From the NCBI GenBank assembly GCA_964549785.1, contig CAZJXA010000010.1:1-32967 (forward strand): DNA of 32,967 nucleotides, given 5' to 3'. This document shows positions 7,877 to 15,868 of the stretch, in pieces; position 1 is the first letter of the stretch; the number at the start of each line of letters is the position of its first letter. The notes below the pieces were generated by a model. The model saw only the letters and a program-made list of their open reading frames with translations, ran no database searches and was not told the origin of the DNA. The stretch comes from JBEIUO01 sp964549785. Its GTDB lineage: Bacteria; Planctomycetota; Phycisphaerae; Phycisphaerales; UBA1924. A program made the translations under genes and the position numbers.

Positions 7877-7913
7877 GATCACGGGACCGCGGGTCGGTCC
7901 CGTGGTCGTTTTT
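7877..7913 (+). terminator. Strong Rho-independent terminator after the microprotein gene
   Basis: GATCACGGGACC (7877-7888) pairs with GGTCCCGTGGTC (7896-7907) over 12 bp with one G-U pair. The loop is 7 bases (GCGGGTC) and a T run follows at 7909-7913. It is the clearest terminator in the left half of the window. Confidence 0.9.
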
Positions 7914-7979
7914 GGGGCGACCCTCCGGCGGGGAATTTCCCGTGCGGATCGCCTGCGGCGTGCGAACGATCACGCTCCG

Positions 7980-8609
7980 ATGGCCCTTCAACCCCCCGAC
8001 ATCTTGGACGCCCACCGCAGGATCCTCGGCTGGCACGAGGGAACACTTAATATTGATGGCGACTTCCGCCCCTGCCGGTTCATTGTCGATCCGGATTCCG
8101 GAAACCCGGCCGCGCCGGTTCATTCCTCCACCTTCTCATCGCCTTCATTGGTTCTGCATCTCCCCGAGGATGAACCGGAGGCCGTACACCTCACGTTGAA
8201 CGCCCGCGAGGTCGATCCCCACAACCACGCCGCCGCCGACCGATGGTCGGCCTACTTCGGCCCGCACTCGCACAACCGCTTCGCCATTCTCGAACTCGAA
8301 TCGTTCAAGCGGCTCGATTCGGTCATCGACGGCGAACTGGCACGGCCGGTTCATCCATTCCGGCACGCCGAGCCCCGTCTGTGCAAGTCGATCAACCGCG
8401 ATCGCGAAGCCCTCGCCGACGCGTGCGAGCGGTTCCGCGGTACGCGTCCCCTGGTCATCGCGGGCTCGCCGATGTGTGTGGGAATCGATCCCTTCGGCAT
8501 CGATGTGCGGATCGCGTTCGGTGTCACCCGGTTGGACTTTGACGGGGTCGCGGCCACCGAAGACGAAGCGCTCGTGTTGATCGATGCGGTCTTCCGGTGG
8601 ACGGAGTGA
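7980..8609 (+). CDS. DUF2470/pyridoxamine-oxidase-like hypothetical protein (209 aa)
   Basis: I chose ATG 7980 because the longer in-frame start at 7875 would begin inside the terminator hairpin. Near the C-terminus, CVGIDPFGIDVRIAFG followed by TRLDFD resembles the DUF2470 signature found at the end of HugZ-like haem-utilisation proteins and some split-barrel flavoproteins. The N-terminal half (LNIDGDFRPCRFIVDPDSG, then an HSSTFSSPSLVLHLP stretch) is compatible with a split-barrel fold but lacks a clear flavin-binding motif. No membrane segment or signal peptide is present. The gene overlaps the following amidohydrolase, so the two are probably translated together. The function is unknown and the domain similarity is only moderate. 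No Shine-Dalgarno is evident. Confidence 0.7.
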   Translation: MALQPPDILDAHRRILGWHEGTLNIDGDFRPCRFIVDPDSGNPAAPVHSSTFSSPSLVLHLPEDEPEAVHLTLNAREVDPHNHAAADRWSAYFGPHSHNRFAILELESFKRLDSVIDGELARPVHPFRHAEPRLCKSINRDREALADACERFRGTRPLVIAGSPMCVGIDPFGIDVRIAFGVTRLDFDGVAATEDEALVLIDAVFRWTE

Positions 8610-9901
8610 ACGCCTCCTCGCCGCGCTTCTCGGGCCTGCGAGAATCGCACGCCCACCTCCCGATGCACGGACGCGCCCTCTCGCTCCTGAAACTCGGCGG
8701 CGTCGGCTCGGTTCACGAATGCCTCGAAGCGGTCGCGCATGCCGCCTCGATCCCGTGCGAACCGAGGTCGTGGGTGCTGGCTGTCCAACTCCGCATCGAG
8801 GGCTGGACCGACCCCCGCTGGCCCACGATGCAGGAACTCGACGAAGTGTGCCCCGATCGCCCGTGTTGCCTGATGTCATTCGATCATCACAGCGTGGTCG
8901 TCAACACGCACGCGCTGCGTGCGGCGGGCTTCACGCATTCCAGCCCCGACCCCGATGCGGGCGTCCTTGTGCGCGACCGCGAAGGCCAGCCGACCGGCGT
9001 CTTGCTCGAATCGGCGGCGATGAAGGCGTGGCACAGCGCGCCGGAGCCGACGCCGAACGAACGCAAGGACCACGTCCGGGCCGCGATCACCGACTTGGCG
9101 TGCCACGGCTTTGTCGAAGTCCACGACCTGCTCAGCCCCGACTGGCTTGGGCCGACACTCGCTGAACTGGATGGCGAGGAACCTCTGCCGCTCCGGGTGG
9201 GGCTATTCGCTCCCCTCGACCGGGTGCGGTATCAACATGAAGCCTCGGCAAGATGGTCGCGAGCCGACCGAATCAGGCTTCTGGGAGGCAAAATATTCGC
9301 AGACGGCACACTGAACAGCCGTACCGCGTGGATGCTGCATCCATATAGAGAGCCGCTCGCCGGGCATCCCCTGGGGAAACCGCTCGTCACCAGAGACTCG
9401 GTGCTTGCGGCCATGCGGGCGTGCGCGGCCTTGAACGTTCAACTCGCGGTGCACGCGATCGGTGATGCGGCGGTGCGATGCGTGCTGGACGCGGCGGAAC
9501 AACAGGCTGGCAGACAGCCGAACCAAAGGCCGCTCCGGATCGAACATGCCGAACTTGTTGATTCAGCGGACGTGGGCCGCTTCGCACCTCTCGGGGTCGT
9601 CGCGAGTGTCCAACCCTGCCACCTGCTCACCGACGTCGAGATCCTGCGTCGTGAACTCCCCCATCGACTCGATCGTGTGTTCCCCCTGCGAGAGTTTATC
9701 GACACCGGATGCACGCCCGGCGACCTGCTCGTCTTCGGCAGTGATACGCCGATCGTTCGCCCCCATCCGGAAGACTCCATCCGGGCGGCCGTCTACCGGC
9801 GCCGACCCGATCAGCCCGCCGAAGCGGCGATCGGACTCGAACACGCGCTGTCTGAACTCGAGTGTCGAGCGGCGTTCGCCGCCCCGCCGCCGCCCGGATA
9901 A
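8597..9901 (+). CDS. Compact YtcJ-like amidohydrolase (Amidohydro_3 family)
   Basis: The 434-residue protein has the YtcJ-type metal-hydrolase landmarks in order. They are the HxH motif in RESHAHL close to the N-terminus, GGKIFADGTLNSRTAW, LAVHAIGDAAV, RIEHAELV and FGSDTPI. These enzymes use one or two metals in a TIM barrel to hydrolyse amide-type bonds; the substrate is unknown. Unlike typical YtcJ proteins (about 530 residues), it lacks the N-terminal beta-sandwich strands before the first HxH and most of the C-terminal return of that domain, so it is nearly a bare barrel. GTG 8597 is the longest start. GTG 8606 would overlap the preceding TGA as GTGA and is equally plausible. It is translationally coupled to the upstream gene. 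Confidence 0.88.
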   Translation: MDGVNASSPRFSGLRESHAHLPMHGRALSLLKLGGVGSVHECLEAVAHAASIPCEPRSWVLAVQLRIEGWTDPRWPTMQELDEVCPDRPCCLMSFDHHSVVVNTHALRAAGFTHSSPDPDAGVLVRDREGQPTGVLLESAAMKAWHSAPEPTPNERKDHVRAAITDLACHGFVEVHDLLSPDWLGPTLAELDGEEPLPLRVGLFAPLDRVRYQHEASARWSRADRIRLLGGKIFADGTLNSRTAWMLHPYREPLAGHPLGKPLVTRDSVLAAMRACAALNVQLAVHAIGDAAVRCVLDAAEQQAGRQPNQRPLRIEHAELVDSADVGRFAPLGVVASVQPCHLLTDVEILRRELPHRLDRVFPLREFIDTGCTPGDLLVFGSDTPIVRPHPEDSIRAAVYRRRPDQPAEAAIGLEHALSELECRAAFAAPPPPG

Positions 9902-9940
9902 TCTTTCGTTCTGACCTGTCATCCATTATGGAACCCGCCC

Positions 9941-11296
9941 ATGTCCGCCGGTGACGACACCATCCGACCCCTGCGTGAAGCCCTTGCGGCCTCGCCCGAC
10001 AACGTCCCGCTCCGGCGGCTGGTGGCCCAGGCGCTCGCCACCTTTGGTCGCCACGAAGAAGCGGAGACCGAGTACCGAGAGGCGATCCGTCGCGCTCCCA
10101 TGGATGTTTCCGTCAAAGCGGGGCTCGCGGACGTCTACCTTCGACAGGGGCACACTTCCAGGTCACTCGTGATCCTGGAGGACTTGTGCAAGCCGGGGTC
10201 CGCGGCACCCGCGCATCGCCTGCTCTACGCCCGCGCGCTCCTTCAATCGGGCGACGCAGACCGGGCCCGTCACCAGTATCGCCAGGCGATCGACGCCGAT
10301 CCGGCGGTCGCCGATTCCGCGTTGGCCGAATCCCTCGGCGCTCCCGCGCGGCCCGCTGCGGACGACGATGACGGTGACAGCGGCGGGCGTGAAAAAGTGC
10401 GAGCCGAGCAACGCGAGCCCGCCCCGATCCTCGAACTCGAACGACCCAAGACGAACTTTGCGGACGTCGGCGGAATGGACAAGGTCAAAGATGAGATCCG
10501 GCTCAAGATCATCTACCCACTGACCCACACCGATCTTTACAAGGCGTACGGGAAGAAGGCGGGCGGCGGCATCTTGCTCTATGGCCCTCCCGGTTGCGGC
10601 AAGACTCACCTGGCCCGAGCCACCGCGGGCGAGGTCAAGGCCCGCTTCCTGGCGGTCGGCATATCCGATGTCCTCAACATGTGGATGGGTGAATCCGAGC
10701 GCAATCTGCATCAACTCTTTGAGCAGGCTCGGGCTCACCGCCCGTGCGTCCTCTTCTTCGATGAGGTCGATGCCCTTGGTGCCAGCCGATCGGACCTGCG
10801 GCAATCCGCCGGGCGTCAACTCGTCAATCAATTCCTGAGCGAACTCGACGGCGTGGATACCGACAACGAGAATGTGCTCATCCTCGCCGCCACCAATGCT
10901 CCCTGGCACATCGATGCCGCCTTCCGTCGCCCCGGGCGCTTCGACCGCATCATCTTTGTGCCCCCGCCTGATGAACCCGCGCGGGCCGCCATTGTGCGGT
11001 TGCTGGTGGCGGGCAAGCCCACCGAGCACATAGACTTCGCCCAGATCGCAAAAAAAACCGAGGCCTTCAGCGGGGCCGACCTCAAATCACTGGTCGATGT
11101 CGCCATCGAAGAGAAACTCCGCGAGGCGATGGTCACGGGGGTGCCGGAGCCACTGCGAACCAAGGACCTGCTGGCCGCGACGAAGACCGTGAAGCCCTCC
11201 ACCCGCGAGTGGTTCTCGACGGCCAAGAACCACGCGTTGTATGCCAACCAAGGCGGGCTCTATGACGCGGTCCTTGACCACTTGAAAATGAAGTAG
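9941..11296 (+). CDS. TPR-AAA+ ATPase with Vps4-like C-terminal tail
   Basis: The protein has 451 residues. Residues about 10-125 form three or so tetratricopeptide-like helical repeats. An acidic linker (residues 141-146) follows, then a single classic AAA module. That module has Walker A GPPGCGKT (215-222), an aromatic pore loop MWMGESE (247-253), Walker B LFFDEVDA (271-278), sensor AATN (316-319) and arginine finger RRPGRFDR (329-336). The end (VKPSTREWFSTAKN, then HALYANQGGLYD) strongly resembles the C-terminal helix of Vps4/katanin-type meiotic-clade ATPases. Such enzymes pull polypeptides or filaments apart through a hexameric ring. Here a TPR array takes the place of the MIT adaptor domain and could recruit the substrate. 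ATG 9941 has no clear Shine-Dalgarno. The class is firm; the substrate is unknown. Confidence 0.92.
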   Translation: MSAGDDTIRPLREALAASPDNVPLRRLVAQALATFGRHEEAETEYREAIRRAPMDVSVKAGLADVYLRQGHTSRSLVILEDLCKPGSAAPAHRLLYARALLQSGDADRARHQYRQAIDADPAVADSALAESLGAPARPAADDDDGDSGGREKVRAEQREPAPILELERPKTNFADVGGMDKVKDEIRLKIIYPLTHTDLYKAYGKKAGGGILLYGPPGCGKTHLARATAGEVKARFLAVGISDVLNMWMGESERNLHQLFEQARAHRPCVLFFDEVDALGASRSDLRQSAGRQLVNQFLSELDGVDTDNENVLILAATNAPWHIDAAFRRPGRFDRIIFVPPPDEPARAAIVRLLVAGKPTEHIDFAQIAKKTEAFSGADLKSLVDVAIEEKLREAMVTGVPEPLRTKDLLAATKTVKPSTREWFSTAKNHALYANQGGLYDAVLDHLKMK

Positions 11297-11316
11297 GCAG
11301 TGTCTCAAGACCTGCC
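11296..11316 (+). terminator. Possible hairpin terminator after the AAA+ gene
   Basis: GGCAG (11296-11300) pairs with CTGCC (11312-11316), and inner GTC (11302-11304) pairs with GAC (11309-11311), giving an 8-bp stem with one bulge directly at the stop codon. No T tract follows, so it may only stabilise the 3' end. Confidence 0.35.
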
Positions 11317-11368
11317 ACGGAGATCACACCCGTCTTCCTCTTCTCAATGAACTGTGTGGTCAATGTCT

Positions 11369-12115
11369 TCAGCTGCTCCCATCGCGCATCCGATCCAGCC
11401 CCGTCGGGAACGGATAACTCGGGAACACCCCGACGTGTCCCAGCTTCCACATTCCGAGCGCCGTGTAGACGTCGCCGCGGAACCCCGACTCGAACATCGT
11501 TCGGAGTACGCTCTCGAAAGAAGGCTCCGAGCCATCCGGGCCGATCAGCCGGTTCGCGCGGGCGTTGAGGAATGAGACGCTCGCCACCGGCCCGCGGTCG
11601 CTGCGGTCGCGCAGCATCTTGTGGACGGTGCGGAACCCCCGCCCGACGTCGTGGAGCGTGAAGTGGTCGCGGCCGCGGGGCCGCAGGATCGCGAGAATGA
11701 GCAGCGAATCAAGATCGAACTTGAGGACGTACGGGTCCTTGTCGCCCGAGGCGTGAACCGCGACACTCTCCTGGAACATCTTGGCGTAACTGGTCACCGA
11801 GGCCGCGGTCCACTGGCTCGCGTGAACGAGATCGCACAGTTGCGCGATGATGCCGTGACTGTTGTCCTGGTCGTTCACGCCGCACACCACCGTGCGGTAA
11901 CGTCCGTCAAGGAGATCGCGCAGCAGATCCTGACCCCACAAAATTCGGATGCGTTCGCCCGCATCTTCGGGCCGCTGCAACTTTGTGTTGCCGCCAGGAA
12001 GCAAGGTCACTTTATCGGGCGCGAGGTCCGCGGCGACCAGCGAATCGGCATCGCCGTCATAAAGACGCAGGGCGGGGACGTTCGGTTTGGACGTCGTGGG
12101 GACGGTGGGGGGCAT
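11369..12115 (-). CDS. Hypothetical protein of 248 residues, family not recognised
   Basis: The start is fixed by AGGAGGAG seven bases before ATG 12115, the best ribosome binding site in the window; an in-frame extension to 12868 would run across the divergent gene and is not used. The soluble protein opens with a short Pro/Thr-rich segment. It then has LRLYDGDADSLVAADLAPDK, a region RTVVCGVNDQDNSHGIIAQL and a later DPYVLKFDLDSLLILAILRP. I see no signal peptide, membrane helix or known catalytic motif. The mix of short strands and helices suggests a single alpha/beta domain. It converges with the AAA+ gene and is divergent from the amino-acid-oxidase gene, so it is probably transcribed alone. 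The strong ribosome binding site argues for high expression. Confidence 0.75.
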   Translation of the reverse strand: MPPTVPTTSKPNVPALRLYDGDADSLVAADLAPDKVTLLPGGNTKLQRPEDAGERIRILWGQDLLRDLLDGRYRTVVCGVNDQDNSHGIIAQLCDLVHASQWTAASVTSYAKMFQESVAVHASGDKDPYVLKFDLDSLLILAILRPRGRDHFTLHDVGRGFRTVHKMLRDRSDRGPVASVSFLNARANRLIGPDGSEPSFESVLRTMFESGFRGDVYTALGMWKLGHVGVFPSYPFPTGLDRMRDGSS

Positions 12116-12305
12116 GGAATCTCCTCCTGGGTGAGCCCCATGATAATCGGATCGACGGTGCCGCGGCGGGAGCGGCCACCGCCCCGGCCCCCGTTCAGCG
12201 AAAGACGTCAGCACGTCGCCGATAGCGACCCCTGTCCGACCCGTTGAGGTCTGCCAGCGGGAACCGTGGAGAGCAGATAGTTGCCGTTCCCTTGAGCGAG
12301 TCTCA

Positions 12306-12311
12306 TACCCT
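12306..12311 (+). promoter_or_regulatory. Candidate -10 element of the D-amino-acid-oxidase-type gene
   Basis: TACCCT ends eight bases before ATG 12320. A possible -35, TTGCCG (12281-12286), lies 19 bases upstream and is identical to the -35 of the gene at 3159. There is no Shine-Dalgarno, which again points to a leaderless or near-leaderless message. Confidence 0.4.
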
Positions 12312-12319
12312 AACGCTTT

Positions 12320-13252
12320 ATGGCACGCGTCACCGTCATCGGGGCAGGAATCGTCGGGCTGACCACCGCGGTCACGTTGCGCGAGCGGGGCCACGCCGTT
12401 CGCATTGTCGCCGAGCAGACCGGCGAAAGAACGACCTCCTCGAAAGCCGGTGCCATCTGGTTCCCGTTCAAAGCCGATCCGCCCGACCGGGTCAACCGCT
12501 GGGCCAGAGCCAGCCGCGATTGGCTCACCGAACTCGTCGAAGAGGGCCCGGCCGGGGTCGACCTCGTCCGGCTCTTTGAATGCGCCGACACGCCCGAACG
12601 ACCTTGGTGGGCCGATGCCGCTCCCGATCTTGAACTGATCGATTCCCCTACCGCCGCCGCGGCGTACTGCTGGACCCTGCTCGCGCCTCGCGTCGTGCCC
12701 CTCTCGTTGCTCACGTTTCTGGAGGGTTGGCATGGTGACAGCATTGAACGCCGCCGAGTGACCGACCTGCGCGACGAGCTGACCCACACCGACTTCGTCG
12801 TCAACTGCACCGGCTTGGGTGCCAAGCCACTCACCGGAGATCGGTCGCTGTACGCGGTGTATGGACAAACCGTCATCGTCCAGCCCGGTTCAATCGACCT
12901 GTCGTCCTCAATCGAGGACGACCGCGCGATAAGCCGGCTCTTCTACGCCATCCCGCGCCGGGATTGCATCGTTCTGGGTGGTGTCGCCCTTGAGGTGGCT
13001 GACGACCACCCGCTTATTCCCGACCCGGCCATTGCCGCCGACGTGCTCGCCCGCTGCGCCCGCTACGGCCTCGCGCCCGGCACCGTCCTCCGGCATTCGT
13101 GCGGATTGCGGCCCTGCCGCGCTGCGGGCGTCCGCTGCGAACCCGACCCGGAGAACTCTCGCATCATTCACAACTACGGGCACGGCGGGGCCGGATTTAC
13201 CCTCGCTGCGGGCTGCGCCCAAGACGTCGCGGGCCTCATTCCGGCGACATAG
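12320..13252 (+). CDS. D-amino-acid-oxidase-type FAD oxidoreductase
   Basis: The 310-residue protein has an N-terminal Rossmann FAD-binding motif (VIGAGIVGL, around residues 6-14), the SSKAGAIWFPF loop, VNCTGLGAKPL, CGLRPCRAAG and a terminal NYGHGGAGFTL. This set is characteristic of eukaryotic-like D-amino-acid/D-aspartate oxidases, which oxidise D-amino acids to imino acids with production of hydrogen peroxide. The length fits the short members of the family (about 310-350 residues). The substrate-binding arginine is probably that of GLRPCR. In a bacterium it could salvage D-amino acids released from peptidoglycan; that is inference. It is followed after 47 bases by the glycosyltransferase gene. 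Confidence 0.9.
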   Translation: MARVTVIGAGIVGLTTAVTLRERGHAVRIVAEQTGERTTSSKAGAIWFPFKADPPDRVNRWARASRDWLTELVEEGPAGVDLVRLFECADTPERPWWADAAPDLELIDSPTAAAAYCWTLLAPRVVPLSLLTFLEGWHGDSIERRRVTDLRDELTHTDFVVNCTGLGAKPLTGDRSLYAVYGQTVIVQPGSIDLSSSIEDDRAISRLFYAIPRRDCIVLGGVALEVADDHPLIPDPAIAADVLARCARYGLAPGTVLRHSCGLRPCRAAGVRCEPDPENSRIIHNYGHGGAGFTLAAGCAQDVAGLIPAT

Positions 13253-13299
13253 TCGTCGCAACCCGCAAGACCCCCCCGCCCGGTGGCCGATAATGACGC

Positions 13300-14913
13300 A
13301 TGGAGAAGTCTTTGGCAGTACCGGTGCCCAGTCCGGTTCCTGTTTTCGTAGTGACTGTCTATGGCCCCAAGTACGCTGCTTTCCTCGGCCCACACCTGAC
13401 GAGCCTCGTCGAGACGTACCCCGCCCTCGAAACGACCGGGGGTGCAGGCATCCTTGTATTGTGGCAGGACGTCCCCGCACGCGAGGTCGCGGCACTTCGG
13501 GCCGCCTTCCCGTGCGCATGCTTCATCGAAACGGCGTTCCCCACCGGCGACGACATCATGCACGCGATCCCGCGGAAGGTGCACGCCTGGCTCGCCGGGG
13601 CGGAGTCGGCCGCGGAGGACTACCCCGACCGCCCCGTTGTCTTCATCGACTGCGATGCCATGCTCATCCGCCCGATCGACGATCTGCTGGCCGGCGACTG
13701 GGATGTGATATTTACGTGGAAGGACGAGGTTTACCCGATCAACACGGGCGTGATGGTCGCCCGCGAGGCCGCCGCGGCGGCCCATCTATTCCGGGCGATG
13801 CTGCCGCGGATCGAGCGGATGGTGGCGAGGAAGGAAGACCTCGCGATGGCGGTGGGGTCCAGCGGCGCGGCCGACCAGCACGCGCTCCGCGAGATCATCG
13901 GCTTCTGCAATTACGACAGGACGTTTCCTCGGGCGGTGACCGTGGGTCAGACAACCCGCGAGATCATCTTTCGCGGCGAGCCCTGCCGGATACTGAACGA
14001 GACCCGCTGCGTGCCGATCGGGTCGTTCCTCCGGGTCGTCCATTTCAAGACCGGCTGGCACCCGATTTTGCTTGACGGAAAGGCGTTCACCGCCAATCGT
14101 CCACGCGCCGCCTGCGCCGAGATGTTCGCATTGTGGAACGGGTTGGTGTTGCGGGCGGAGGCGCGGATCGCGGCATCGATCGTCCACGTCGGCGCAGCCC
14201 GCGCGGTCGATCGGTTCCGGACGATCGCGGGCGGTTATGAGGAGCGCGGAGTCCTCCACAGCGAAATGCTCGCTGTATGCAGCGCGTTCGAGGCGCTCGG
14301 GGTGGACGTCGTGATCGAGAGCGGACGCTGCCGCGGGCAATCGACAAGGATCTTGGCGGAGTTCTTTGCGGGAGCACCGACGAAGGTCGTGAGTGTGGAG
14401 TTGGTCCGTGACGCCAACGCGGACTTCGCCGAGACTCGGCTGGGCGGCTACGGAAATGTTGAACTGCTGTACGGCGACACGGAACGGATGTTGCCGGAAC
14501 TGCTCGAACGTTTCAAAGGCCGCCGCATCGGATTGCTGCTGGACGGCCCCAAGGGCGTTGCGGCTCTAAGCCTTTCGCGGCGGGCCTTCGAATCGAGCCC
14601 GGACGTCGCGGTCTCGTGCATCCACGACATGCGGATCGATTTTCCCCAGCGGGCCGCCGCGGCGGACTATCCGTTCCGGGCTTTTTTTACCGACGAGGCG
14701 GAGTACCGAGGCTTGTACGCGGCGCTGGATGATGCGTGTCTGCCGACCGGAGAGATCACCGTGCACACCTGGCGGCCCTTCAAGAAAGGCCACGAGGACG
14801 TCGACGGGTACGGCCCAACGCTCGGCGTGTTTCTGCCGGGCGGTTCGGGTGGTACTGGCCTCCACACCGTTGGTTTGGCAAGCTGTTCCACTTCCACCGT
14901 GGAGGCGGTATGA
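13300..14913 (+). CDS. Glycosyltransferase-like and methyltransferase-like fusion protein
   Basis: The 537-residue protein combines two parts. Residues about 13-270 look like a GT-A glycosyltransferase, with FIDCDAML (115-122) supplying the D-x-D metal/nucleotide-sugar motif and INTGVMVAR following. Residues about 315-515 resemble a class I SAM-dependent methyltransferase (VVIESGRCRGQST for motif I, VVSVEL and LLLDGPKG for the following strands), although the motif I glycines are atypical. Such fusions decorate surface polysaccharides. A GATAAT ends five bases before ATG 13300, with no Shine-Dalgarno. The last 25 or so codons (after LPGG, from about 14836) turn into a Thr/Ser-rich run, while the overlapping frame encodes FGWYWPPHRWFGKLFHFHRG. 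A single-base deletion or frameshift here is likely, so the true C-terminus is uncertain. Confidence 0.78.
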   Translation: MEKSLAVPVPSPVPVFVVTVYGPKYAAFLGPHLTSLVETYPALETTGGAGILVLWQDVPAREVAALRAAFPCACFIETAFPTGDDIMHAIPRKVHAWLAGAESAAEDYPDRPVVFIDCDAMLIRPIDDLLAGDWDVIFTWKDEVYPINTGVMVAREAAAAAHLFRAMLPRIERMVARKEDLAMAVGSSGAADQHALREIIGFCNYDRTFPRAVTVGQTTREIIFRGEPCRILNETRCVPIGSFLRVVHFKTGWHPILLDGKAFTANRPRAACAEMFALWNGLVLRAEARIAASIVHVGAARAVDRFRTIAGGYEERGVLHSEMLAVCSAFEALGVDVVIESGRCRGQSTRILAEFFAGAPTKVVSVELVRDANADFAETRLGGYGNVELLYGDTERMLPELLERFKGRRIGLLLDGPKGVAALSLSRRAFESSPDVAVSCIHDMRIDFPQRAAAADYPFRAFFTDEAEYRGLYAALDDACLPTGEITVHTWRPFKKGHEDVDGYGPTLGVFLPGGSGGTGLHTVGLASCSTSTVEAV

Positions 14914-15698
14914 CCAACCCGACACGTAGCGGTCTGGAGACCGGTTCCGCCAAAGCAAATACCGCGGCCGTGATCCCGGACACGATTCCCAACCGCTTCC
15001 TGCATGCCGACGACTGGAGCGACCCACGCTACGCGTCGCTGAAAGCCGAGTTCGACACGCTCTACCGCGACGAACTTCGCGGCCGCCCGCATCCTTCCCA
15101 CGCGCGTCGCCCGGAGTCCATCGTGACCCACTGGAGCCGAGAGTGGGAGTATCCGTGGACGATTCTCAACGGCGGCTTCGAGCCCGGCATGCGCGTCGCG
15201 GATCTGGGCTGCGGGGGCTCGCCGATCATTCCCTATTTGGCCTGGCGGGCTAAGTGCGAATGCACGGGCGTCGACCTGAACCTGACCGGCACCGAAGGGC
15301 ACACCCTCCGCGGCTTTGACGGGCCGCCAGAAACCCGAGTTCCGGAAGCCGCCTGGGTCGTCGCGAGCATGGCGGAAACCGGCTTGCCGAGTGACAGTTT
15401 TGATCGCGTGCTGTGCATCAGCGTGCTGGAACACGTCGGCGAAGCGGTGGCGGCAGCGACTTTTCGCGAGATGCGAAGACTGCTGATGCCCCGCGGACGA
15501 GTGCTGATCACGACTGACGTTGACGGCGTTCATCGAACGCTGGATGTTGACTATCGGAGGTTGATCGAGTTGGCGGCCGACGCGGGGCTGACGCTGCGCG
15601 GTCGACGAGACTTCGCACAAGGGGCTGGCGAAGCGGCGGTCCGACACGGGCATCCGGGTACGTACGACGTTGTTGGGATGGTGTTCGAGCGAGCGTGA
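14910..15698 (+). CDS. Class I SAM-dependent methyltransferase
   Basis: ATG 14910 has GGAGG (14901-14905) upstream and overlaps the preceding stop as ATGA. The 262-residue product has motif I VADLGCGGSP (96-105), the acidic end of strand two at VDLN (121-124), FDRVLCISVLEHVGE typical of methyltransferase_11-type enzymes, and GRVLITTDVD. The position after a glycosyltransferase suggests methylation of a surface sugar or lipid-linked glycan; the acceptor is not predictable. Its frame is open upstream back to 14736. If the frameshift near 14836 is a sequencing error, this domain may be the third part of one long polypeptide rather than a separate protein. Confidence 0.85.
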   Translation: MTNPTRSGLETGSAKANTAAVIPDTIPNRFLHADDWSDPRYASLKAEFDTLYRDELRGRPHPSHARRPESIVTHWSREWEYPWTILNGGFEPGMRVADLGCGGSPIIPYLAWRAKCECTGVDLNLTGTEGHTLRGFDGPPETRVPEAAWVVASMAETGLPSDSFDRVLCISVLEHVGEAVAAATFREMRRLLMPRGRVLITTDVDGVHRTLDVDYRRLIELAADAGLTLRGRRDFAQGAGEAAVRHGHPGTYDVVGMVFERA

Positions 15699-15710
15699 GG
15701 GGAAGTAACA

Positions 15711-15723
15711 GCCCCGCTGGGGC
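15711..15723 (+). terminator. Possible short terminator hairpin after the methyltransferase gene
   Basis: GCCCC (15711-15715) and GGGGC (15719-15723) form a five-pair GC stem with a three-base loop, 13 bases after the stop codon. Only a short T-containing tail follows, so support is weak. Confidence 0.35.
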
Positions 15724-15868
15724 GGCCTTTCGGGGTCCACGGTTTCTTGCGATAACGAATCCGAGTTTCAGTCGAGGCGGGGCGAGCTGACTTTGCAGCG
15801 AATCGACCGAACTGATGCCAGTTTGCGGGCGATCGGCGGCGAAGGAGCCCATCGCGGACGGCACCGCC

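Noticed and set aside
12116..12868. N-terminal extension of the 11369-12115 gene by 251 codons
   Set aside because: It runs across the divergent flavoenzyme gene, and an ideal AGGAGGAG directly precedes ATG 12115.
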